Shown: positions 1 through 5,780 of the stretch, in pieces
How the letters are laid out: each line of letters starts with the position of its first letter
How positions within the stretch are numbered: position 1 is the stretch's first letter
Assembly: GCA_965549355.1 (NCBI GenBank)
Contig: CBEVGD010000075.1
Location: 1-8,705, forward strand
Source: M55B120 sp965549355
GTDB lineage: Bacteria; Actinomycetota; Humimicrobiia; Humimicrobiales; Humimicrobiaceae
Length of the DNA stretch: 8,705 nt
Direction: 5' to 3'
Program-made: the position numbers and the translations under genes
Notes under the pieces: generated by a model
Databases searched by the model: none
Seen by the model: only the letters and a program-made list of their open reading frames with translations
Told to the model about the DNA's origin: nothing

Positions 1-2165
1 TTTATGGCACTCAATTCTACAGACCCCCAAATCCTCCCAAAGAAGAAAGGATGGAGGATCTTGAAAACGTTAAGAAATTGGGTTTTAACATCATTAAGAT
101 ATTTGCAGAATGGAATTGGATAAACTATAAAGAAGGTTTATATGATTTCGAAGATCTTATTGAGATTATTGAGAAAGCATTGGATCTTGAAATATATATT
201 GATATAAATACCAGAATAGAACAGGCGCCTTATTGGCTGGCAGAAAAGTATCCTGATTCTCATTATGTTAATAGCAATAAATTAAAAATTGAATTACAGA
301 CCCGCGGCAATACTGCTACAGGCGGATGGCCCGGCTTATGCTTTGATCATCCGGGAGCAAAGCTTGAAGCTCAAAATTTTTTGATTCAGTGCGCAGAAGT
401 ACTGGGTGAGTATGAAAATGTCCTGATTTTTGACTGTTGGAATGAACCGCATATAGAGCCATCTATCGTTTCTCAAAGTTCAGGCATCCAGGAGGGTTTA
501 TTTTGTTATTGTGAGAATACCATCAGAGCTTACAGGGAATGGCTGAAAGATAAATATAAGTCTATTGAAAATTTAAATGAGAAATGGGTAAAAAGGTTCA
601 GAGATTTCAATGACATTAATCCGCCAAGGCTGCTAATCGATTATGTTGAAATGACGGAATGGCGTAAATTCATGACCTGGTCCATGGCTGATAAAATGAG
701 ATGGAGATATAAGAGCCTGAAGGACAATCTGGCAGATGAAAAGTTTGTTATGAGTCATTCCAGCGTTGGCGGTATTTCAGCAGGTTTTTCAATTTATGGC
801 GCTGATGACTACCAGCTGTCTGAATCTCTGGATATGTTTGGTTTATCATTGTTCCCGCTCTGGGGAAAATCTAATATCTTAGATGTCTGCATGCATATAT
901 CCCTAATAAGGAATATGGCCAGAAAAAAGACCTGTATCAATACTGAACTGCAGGGGGGCCAGGCACACAGCGTGCCAAGCGGCCTGAGCAGAGGCAAGGC
1001 TCCGCAAAGAAATGATTTAAGATTATGGAATTTTATAGATCTGGCATTTGGCCTAAAGGGTATAATGTACTGGCAATATAGAGGAGAAATGATAAGTCAG
1101 GAAGCGCCCGGGTTTGGCCTGGTAAAAAGAGACGGAAGCTTCACGGAGAGAAGCGATGAAGCCTCAAAACTGTGCAATTTTATGAATAAGTACCCATTAT
1201 TATTTAATAAATACATCCCCGGGAAAAGCGATATTGCCATCCTGACAATTCCAAATTCCTATTATCTGAATTTTGCCTCTGAATCAAATGAAAAATTTTC
1301 CATAGATTCTTTTAAAGGCATCCACCGGTTTCTATTAAAAAATAATATTTATCCGGAAATATTAGTTGAAGAGATGTTAAAAGAAAAAATATCTGAATAT
1401 AAAGTTATATTCCTGACGCTGCCAATGGTTCTAAATGGTGAAGTTTCAGGACTGCTCAAAGAATTTGTAGAGAAAGGCGGGATTTTAATTTCTGATTGTG
1501 CTGTTGGCATATTTGACGAATACGGAATGGCCCCAGTAACTGTCCCATCATTTGGACTTGATGAAATTTTCGGAGCCACTCAAAATGAGCTAAGATATTT
1601 CGATGATTTTAACAGGGAAGAAGGCATAGGAGAAATACCCTCCGGGCTCCTTTTAGAAAGTAATGAAAAGCCGGAAGAAAAGTCCGGTGTTTTTTTCAAT
1701 GGAGTAAACAAATTAAAATCACACAAATTAAAAGTGACCATGTATCTTGAAGACTATGATCTTACGACAGCTGAACCTATATTAAAATATGAAAATAAAA
1801 TTGTAGGAGCATCCAATAAGTATAAAAAAGGCAAGACTTATCTGATCGGGACCTCATTTTGCCAATCGCTCTTAGCTGAAGATACGGGTACGGAAAATGC
1901 GATTTTAAAAATATTAAACGATGAAGGAATCGTAAATTCAAAAAATAACGGCCTGTTGATATTTGACTTGAATGTTGACGGTATAGAAATGAAAAGTGTA
2001 ATAATTATAAATAGCGGGAAGGAGAAGGTAAAACAGAGTATTTCCTTTGGGAAAAAGATAAAAATAATAGATAGTTATAATAAAGATTTCCAATATACGC
2101 TATCCGGTGAAAATCTTTCTTTTGAAATAAATCCCGAAGATGCAAACTGTATAATATATAAATAA
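1..2165 (+). CDS. GH42 beta-galactosidase-like glycoside hydrolase, 5'-truncated by the window edge
   Basis: Probably hydrolyses terminal beta-galactosides (or alpha-L-arabinopyranosides, also known in GH42) in the cytoplasm. The frame is open from the first complete codon at 3. The residues before the ATG at 51 (GTQFYRPP, then a polar stretch) match the conserved N-terminal strand of GH42, so that ATG is internal and the true start lies upstream of the window. The first domain is a TIM barrel. A W-N-E-P motif supplies the likely acid/base Glu (codon 444-446), and I-N-T-E-L-Q-G-G supplies the likely nucleophile Glu (codon 945-947). A flavodoxin-like trimerisation domain follows (roughly 1230-1900, with G-G-I-L-I-S-D and a G-L-x-E-I-F-G segment), then a small C-terminal beta domain ending at TAA. 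At least 720 residues are visible, close to the usual 650-700+ of the family. No secretion signal can be judged because the N-terminus is missing. The next gene begins 27 bp downstream, so an operon is likely. The family call is solid; the substrate is not determined. Confidence 0.85.
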   Translation, partial: YGTQFYRPPNPPKEERMEDLENVKKLGFNIIKIFAEWNWINYKEGLYDFEDLIEIIEKALDLEIYIDINTRIEQAPYWLAEKYPDSHYVNSNKLKIELQTRGNTATGGWPGLCFDHPGAKLEAQNFLIQCAEVLGEYENVLIFDCWNEPHIEPSIVSQSSGIQEGLFCYCENTIRAYREWLKDKYKSIENLNEKWVKRFRDFNDINPPRLLIDYVEMTEWRKFMTWSMADKMRWRYKSLKDNLADEKFVMSHSSVGGISAGFSIYGADDYQLSESLDMFGLSLFPLWGKSNILDVCMHISLIRNMARKKTCINTELQGGQAHSVPSGLSRGKAPQRNDLRLWNFIDLAFGLKGIMYWQYRGEMISQEAPGFGLVKRDGSFTERSDEASKLCNFMNKYPLLFNKYIPGKSDIAILTIPNSYYLNFASESNEKFSIDSFKGIHRFLLKNNIYPEILVEEMLKEKISEYKVIFLTLPMVLNGEVSGLLKEFVEKGGILISDCAVGIFDEYGMAPVTVPSFGLDEIFGATQNELRYFDDFNREEGIGEIPSGLLLESNEKPEEKSGVFFNGVNKLKSHKLKVTMYLEDYDLTTAEPILKYENKIVGASNKYKKGKTYLIGTSFCQSLLAEDTGTENAILKILNDEGIVNSKNNGLLIFDLNVDGIEMKSVIIINSGKEKVKQSISFGKKIKIIDSYNKDFQYTLSGENLSFEINPEDANCIIYK

Positions 2166-2176
2166 AGTGAACGAAG

Positions 2177-2183
2177 AAGGAGA
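2177..2183 (+). promoter_or_regulatory. Strong ribosome binding site of the GH130-like gene
   Basis: AAGGAGA lies 9 bases before the ATG at 2193, within the 27-bp gap after the GH42 stop codon. It fixes the GH130 start and supports translation from a shared transcript. Confidence 0.8.
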
Positions 2184-2192
2184 ACAATAACT

Positions 2193-3368
2193 ATGGCGGA
2201 ACAGATGAATAAGAGGCAGAAGGATGAACTGAAGGAGCTGCTCCGAAACTTCCATGAGGACGGATTCTTTCAGTGGCAGTTCTCCAATGAGGACCATAAG
2301 AAGCGCTGGGAAGAATGGCAGTACAATGAAGAGAAGTACTGGGGAGGTTTCTCGCGTGAGCATTTTGATGCTGACACATACACGCTGCCCGACTGGGCGA
2401 TCGGGCCGTTTGAGAAATATGACGGCAATCCGGTTCTGGCGCCTGATCCCAATGGATGGGATTGCGGCCACTTCGGCGGCGGCGTTCATAACGGGTCCGT
2501 ATTGAAAAAGGATGGGGGTCTTTATTACCTTTATCGCGGTGAGTTTCCTATGCCCGATGAACAACGATTTGAGTCGAGAAGGAAGACCGGATTTGACTAT
2601 CTCTGCGATATCGGTGTCGCGTTCAGTGAAGACGGCATCCATTTCAAGCGTCTGGCGGGCCCTGTAATGGGCAGTCCCGGGGATTGGATGTTCAGCTTTG
2701 AGGATGTCAATTGCATTGAACATGAGGGCCGTTACTATATGTATCTGAACCGCTGGGACTGGGAGCGTATTAATGACCCATCCGTATGCGGGATATATCT
2801 TGCAGTATCGGATGATCTTATCCACTGGGAGCATAAGGGCCTGGTATTCCCGAAGGCCAAACGGATTCACCGGAATGGGACCGTACTTCAGGATCCGAAC
2901 AACCGGGCCGTGCGTGATGCCAATGGCCGGTTTGTCATGTATATTAATAATCAGCTAATCGCCTATTCCGATGATCTATTGCATTGGGAGTCCAAAGAAC
3001 TGGACGCCGTCTGGCCCGGCGGGGAATGCGCCATGGCTTTTGCTGATTACCATCCAGCGAACAAGGACCATCTGGTATTATTCACCGGTGGAAATCATAC
3101 GGGACATTTCTATGCCAAAGGGGAAGTATTGTTTTCCATGAAGGACCCGGAACGGCCCATTGACTGGCTGCCCAGGCCCGTATTAGCGGCAGATGCTAAG
3201 ATTCCGTATGAAAATGGATTATCGGCGGAACCGCCGCACGAACCGGTCTCCTACTGGCGGGACACGGTATTTATCTGCGGCATGACAATTTTCAAAGGCA
3301 AATGGCATGCCTACTATGGCGGCAGCGAGTACTATACCTGTTTGGCGACAGGCAGGATACATAAGTGA
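2193..3368 (+). CDS. GH130-type beta-mannoside phosphorylase or hydrolase
   Basis: GH130 enzymes phosphorolyse beta-mannosides such as Man-beta-1,4-GlcNAc or Man-beta-1,4-Glc to mannose 1-phosphate; some subgroups hydrolyse beta-1,2-mannosides instead. After a 70-residue, Trp/Tyr-rich helical N-terminal extension comes a five-bladed beta-propeller pattern. G71-P-F-E-K-Y-D-G-N-P-V-L82 is the family's opening signature. It is followed by a G-x-Y-Y-L-Y-R-G-E blade, D-G-I-H-F-K-R, and F-E170-D171, where D171 sits where the catalytic Asp of the E-D-P-R motif is expected. The protein ends in a Y-Y-G-G-S-E blade resembling the family's Y-Y-G-A-A-D. At 391 residues it is a little longer than the usual 300-380, because of the N-terminal extension. 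It has no signal peptide or membrane segment. Oddities: P-R after the catalytic E-D is replaced by V-N, and the late Asp is Glu, so phosphorolysis versus hydrolysis is open. Its G+C is much higher than that of the preceding gene. The GH130/GH43-like propeller call is confident; substrate and mechanism are not. Confidence 0.8.
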   Translation: MAEQMNKRQKDELKELLRNFHEDGFFQWQFSNEDHKKRWEEWQYNEEKYWGGFSREHFDADTYTLPDWAIGPFEKYDGNPVLAPDPNGWDCGHFGGGVHNGSVLKKDGGLYYLYRGEFPMPDEQRFESRRKTGFDYLCDIGVAFSEDGIHFKRLAGPVMGSPGDWMFSFEDVNCIEHEGRYYMYLNRWDWERINDPSVCGIYLAVSDDLIHWEHKGLVFPKAKRIHRNGTVLQDPNNRAVRDANGRFVMYINNQLIAYSDDLLHWESKELDAVWPGGECAMAFADYHPANKDHLVLFTGGNHTGHFYAKGEVLFSMKDPERPIDWLPRPVLAADAKIPYENGLSAEPPHEPVSYWRDTVFICGMTIFKGKWHAYYGGSEYYTCLATGRIHK

Positions 3369-3483
3369 TCGATATATTAATATTAGTTGAGCAGAGATCC
3401 ATGCAGATATTCGGGCTGCCGGGCCCGGGGCACACAGGGGATTGATGTATTAAGATTGGTTGGATTTTGAGAGAAAGGTTATT
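3369..3483. other. 115-bp gap between GH130-like and UroD-like genes; no convincing promoter
   Basis: An AT-rich start containing the perfect palindrome ATATTAATAT (3374-3383) is followed by a GC-rich core with the 10-bp palindrome CCGGGCCCGG (3419-3428). The core could also fold as CGGGC/GCCCG (3412-3416 with 3423-3427, 6-nt loop). No T-run follows, so it is not a standard terminator, and I see no good -35/-10 pair. Read-through from the upstream genes is the simplest reading. Confidence 0.4.
3472..3478 (+). promoter_or_regulatory. Ribosome binding site deciding the UroD-like start
   Basis: AGAAAGG lies 5 bases before the ATG at 3484 and 8 before the ATG at 3487. It favours these starts over the in-frame TTG at 3460, which lies upstream of this site and would add eight residues not typical of the family. 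Confidence 0.65.
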
Positions 3484-4683
3484 ATGATGACATCGCGTGA
3501 ACGATTTTTAGCGGCAATACGAAATGATATACCGGACCGCGTACCGGCGGCACCGGACATCTCCACTTATATACCGATGAGGCACTCCGGTTTGACCGAT
3601 CAGGATTTCTGGATAGACTGCAAAGATAATACCCCGAGGTGGCTGGCATATTTGGAAACAGCAGATTATTTTGGCATGGATGCCTGGACGGGTGCTGCAT
3701 TCGGATTGCCAACTATCGATGAACCTGCCCGGTCTGAATGGAAGAGTGAGTCCATAGTGGACAGGGTGAGAGATGTATTGGTGCAGACGACAACTGTGAA
3801 AACCCCTGACGGGGAATTAAAAGAGGTATATGTCTGCCACCGCGGCGACCAGGCCGCCCCCTCCGAGAGGTTAATCAAGGATCTGGCGAAGGACTTCCGG
3901 AAGTTCAAGCATACGCAGCCGATGCCGAAGGCGCTTGATCAGAAGATGCTGCAGACATACCGATCGGCCTGCCGGAAGCGGAACTATGCATTTGGCATAA
4001 CAGTTACTTATCCGGGTTTCCATGCGTGGAACAGTTATGTTCACGGCGGCGTCGAGACATTGACCTATGCTGAGATGGACAACCCGGGAATCCTTCAAGA
4101 GTGGTTTGAGTTGGATATGGAACGCGGTACGCTATTGATGGAATTGGCCCTTCAGGCGGATTTGGACTATATTCTATTCGGAGGTTCGGGTACGATCACG
4201 ATGGCCTCGCCTGGATTAGCCGCCAGATATGCCATTCCCGCTCTCAAGAAGTGGTCCAAAATGGCGAAGGATGCCGGTTTGCCAACCATGCTTCACAGTT
4301 GCGGCAAGAACCGCGTTCTTGCCGATATGCTTGTGGCAGAAACAGACGTCGGCATGCTCAATCCGCTCGAGATACCGCCCGCGGGCGATATCGACCTGGC
4401 GGAGATCAAGCGAACATACGGCCACTGTCTTGCCTTTATGGGAAACCTGCATACTACAGATGTGATGTTGAATGGAACACCGGAGATTGTCAGGGAAAAG
4501 GCTATTGAGGCAATGCAGGATGCTGGACGCGGCGGGGGCTTCATTCTTTCCACCGGTGATCAGTGCGGCCGCGACACTCCGGATGAGAATATCTTTGCGA
4601 TTGTCGAGGCAGCTAAAAAGTATGGACGGTACGACCCGGCAACCGGCGAATTGCCGGACTTGCCAGGCTCCAACAAGCAATAG
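3484..4683 (+). CDS. Uroporphyrinogen decarboxylase-like (UroD/MtaA-fold) protein
   Basis: It belongs to the UroD superfamily, a TIM-barrel fold that includes haem-pathway UroD and the zinc-dependent corrinoid methyltransferases MtaA/CmuA. The N-terminus MTSRERFLAAIRNDIPDRVP is the typical opening of the non-haem members. L-H271-S-C273-G matches the H-x-C-G zinc site of the MtaA group. G-D-Q-C361-G-R-D-T-P-x-E-N matches the C-terminal block that gives the third zinc ligand, and F-M-G-N-L-H with L-N-G-T-P-E-I-V is also conserved. All three presumed zinc ligands are present, so it is likely a zinc enzyme or methyl-transfer-like protein rather than a true UroD. Its 399 residues are slightly longer than the typical 340-380. 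No haem-synthesis or corrinoid-protein gene lies nearby; its neighbours are glycoside hydrolases. UroD-like genes next to sugar-degradation genes are a recurrent but functionally unsettled context. G+C is high, like the GH130 gene. The start could equally be the ATG at 3487. The exact reaction is unknown. Confidence 0.85.
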   Translation: MMTSRERFLAAIRNDIPDRVPAAPDISTYIPMRHSGLTDQDFWIDCKDNTPRWLAYLETADYFGMDAWTGAAFGLPTIDEPARSEWKSESIVDRVRDVLVQTTTVKTPDGELKEVYVCHRGDQAAPSERLIKDLAKDFRKFKHTQPMPKALDQKMLQTYRSACRKRNYAFGITVTYPGFHAWNSYVHGGVETLTYAEMDNPGILQEWFELDMERGTLLMELALQADLDYILFGGSGTITMASPGLAARYAIPALKKWSKMAKDAGLPTMLHSCGKNRVLADMLVAETDVGMLNPLEIPPAGDIDLAEIKRTYGHCLAFMGNLHTTDVMLNGTPEIVREKAIEAMQDAGRGGGFILSTGDQCGRDTPDENIFAIVEAAKKYGRYDPATGELPDLPGSNKQ

Positions 4684-4800
4684 AAGCATACAGGTGTCTC
4701 TTAGAGCCTGGAATCAGTGTCTGATTTTACTGGGATTTATAAATGTATGAAAAACTGCGGGGATAAAATGTGAAAAGAAGCTATTGAGCGGAATATTTTA
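4684..4800. other. Gap after the UroD-like gene with a small AT-rich stem-loop
   Basis: AATCAG-TGT-CTGATT (4712-4726), extendable by two G-U pairs and one A-T pair, can form a short hairpin 28 bases after the UroD-like stop. Its T-run is only four bases and is partly used in pairing, so it is at best a weak terminator. A second, loose inverted pair, AGCGG (4787-4791) and CCGCT (4806-4810), brackets the -35 of the next promoter. Confidence 0.25.
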
Positions 4801-4830
4801 TTGACCCGCTAATGGTACTCATTGTATGAT
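4801..4830 (+). promoter_or_regulatory. Sigma70-like promoter for the GntR regulator gene
   Basis: TTGACC (4801-4806) and TATGAT (4825-4830) are separated by 18 bases; each differs from consensus by one base. A transcript would start near 4837 and leave a leader of about 94 bases before gntR. The -10 is embedded in the candidate operator word, which would suit autoregulation. Confidence 0.55.
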
Positions 4831-4833
4831 GAC
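4824..4833 (+). promoter_or_regulatory. Candidate GntR operator, copy 1, over the gntR -10
   Basis: GTATGATGAC recurs exactly, in inverted orientation, at 5711-5720, so the two copies flank the regulator gene. The surrounding 18 bases (4821-4838, ATT...AAT) are a partial dyad with 12 of 18 self-complementary positions, and the GT...AC ends resemble GntR-family half-sites. Assignment to the neighbouring regulator is inference. Confidence 0.35.
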
Positions 4834-4930
4834 ATAATAACTTTAATATAGATAGGAGTATGCCCCCGGCTCTCGTGACTGCAATATATAGGGGTACAAA
4901 AATTAAATATGCATCATAAAGTATAAAAAA

Positions 4931-5707
4931 ATGGATTACAAAATAGATAAAACAATACCAATACCATACTATTATCAAATAGAGCAGAAAATAAAGGAAG
5001 CAATAGAAAAAGGCGAATTAAAGCCGGAACAGTTCATACCTTCCGAAAGAGAACTTTCCGAAGGATTCGGTGTAAGCAGGATAACTATAAGAAAAGCCTT
5101 AGAGGACCTATCGATAGAAGGAAAAATAAAAAAGATCAAGGGCAAAGGTGCAATTATTACAAAACCTAAAATCGAGGGCCAGCTTTTTAATAAGTTAATA
5201 GGTACATATAAGGATCTTAAAGATAAAGGCTTTAAAATTACGAATAAAATTTTAGATTTTAAAATAATAGAGCCCGGTGAATCAGTTAAAAAGAAATTAA
5301 ATCTATTGTCCCGGGGAAAAGTATATAGATTTGAGAGGATCAGATTTTTGGATGATGAGCCATATCATTATTCTGAAACTTTTATACCGCAGAAAATATG
5401 CCCGGATTTTGATCACAATATTTTAATCGATAAATCTTTAATTGATGTACTTGAAAAAAATTATAAATTAAAAATCTATAAGCTCAGAAGAGTGCTTGAG
5501 GCAGATATTGCTTCCAGAGAAGAGTCAGAGCTGTTTAAAATTAAAATAGGTTCGCCAATCCTAACTTTTTATAATACTGCATTTCTAAAAAATGGAACCC
5601 CTATCGAATATACATTAAATAAAATCAGGGGAGATATGTCTAAGTTTGAGATTGAAATAAGTTTGGAAGGTGTTGAGAACATCAGACATGATATTAAAAA
5701 TAACTGA
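4931..5707 (+). CDS. GntR-family transcriptional regulator, HutC/UTRA type
   Basis: A DNA-binding regulator expected to respond to a sugar or sugar phosphate from this locus. Residues 10-75 form the GntR winged helix: P-Y-Y-Y-Q-I at 12-17, P37-S-E-R-E-L-S, recognition helix V48-S-R-I-T-I-R-K-A-L57, and the wing at E-G-K-I-K-K-I-K-G-K-G (63-73). Residues of about 85-240 form a UTRA ligand-binding domain, with the F-x-R-I-R-F-L-D-D-E-P strand and S-E-T-F-I-P typical of the HutC subfamily. At 258 residues it is slightly longer than the usual 235-250. The ATG at 4931 is the only ATG between the in-frame stop at 4904 and the conserved region, yet it is preceded by an A-run with no clear Shine-Dalgarno, suggesting weak translation. 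It has its own promoter and lies 73 bp upstream of the GH38-like gene. It most likely represses itself and neighbouring genes. The gene is AT-rich (20/60 G+C at 5461-5520), unlike the gene before it. Confidence 0.92.
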   Translation: MDYKIDKTIPIPYYYQIEQKIKEAIEKGELKPEQFIPSERELSEGFGVSRITIRKALEDLSIEGKIKKIKGKGAIITKPKIEGQLFNKLIGTYKDLKDKGFKITNKILDFKIIEPGESVKKKLNLLSRGKVYRFERIRFLDDEPYHYSETFIPQKICPDFDHNILIDKSLIDVLEKNYKLKIYKLRRVLEADIASREESELFKIKIGSPILTFYNTAFLKNGTPIEYTLNKIRGDMSKFEIEISLEGVENIRHDIKNN

Positions 5708-5710
5708 CGA

Positions 5711-5720
5711 GTCATCATAC
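5711..5720 (-). promoter_or_regulatory. Candidate GntR operator, copy 2, upstream of the GH38-like promoter
   Basis: On the - strand this reads GTATGATGAC, identical over 10 bases to the word at 4824-4833. It ends 6 bases before the -35 hexamer of the GH38-like promoter, a position compatible with a regulator controlling that gene. Outside the 10 bases the two copies share only a short AT flank. Confidence 0.35.
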
Positions 5721-5726
5721 CATCGG

Positions 5727-5755
5727 TTTACATGTTATATATGCTCTAATAAAAT
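5727..5755 (+). promoter_or_regulatory. Sigma70-like promoter for the GH38-like gene
   Basis: TTTACA (5727-5732) and TAAAAT (5750-5755) are spaced by 17 bases, each one mismatch from consensus. Transcription would start near 5762, giving a short leader of about 19 bases before the ATG at 5781. Confidence 0.5.
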
Positions 5756-5780
5756 TAAGAAGATAATCGGATGAGTAGTC

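Noticed and set aside
3412..3432. GC-rich inverted repeats after the GH130-like gene, considered as a terminator.
   Set aside because: No T-run follows; the next bases are CACAGGGG. The best stem is only 5-6 bp, and the perfect palindrome CCGGGCCCGG leaves no loop.
4216..4689. A 157-codon open frame on the - strand inside the UroD-like gene, and several other antisense frames of 60-124 codons.
   Set aside because: They lie wholly or almost wholly within confidently identified + strand genes, lack recognisable domains, and arise from the codon composition of the real genes. The 4216-4689 frame overlaps the conserved zinc-site region of the UroD-like protein.
4860..4919. A 19-codon ORF (MPPALVTAIYRG...) in the gntR leader behind AGGAG.
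   Set aside because: The AGGAG ends one base before the ATG, too close for initiation, and the peptide resembles nothing recognisable.
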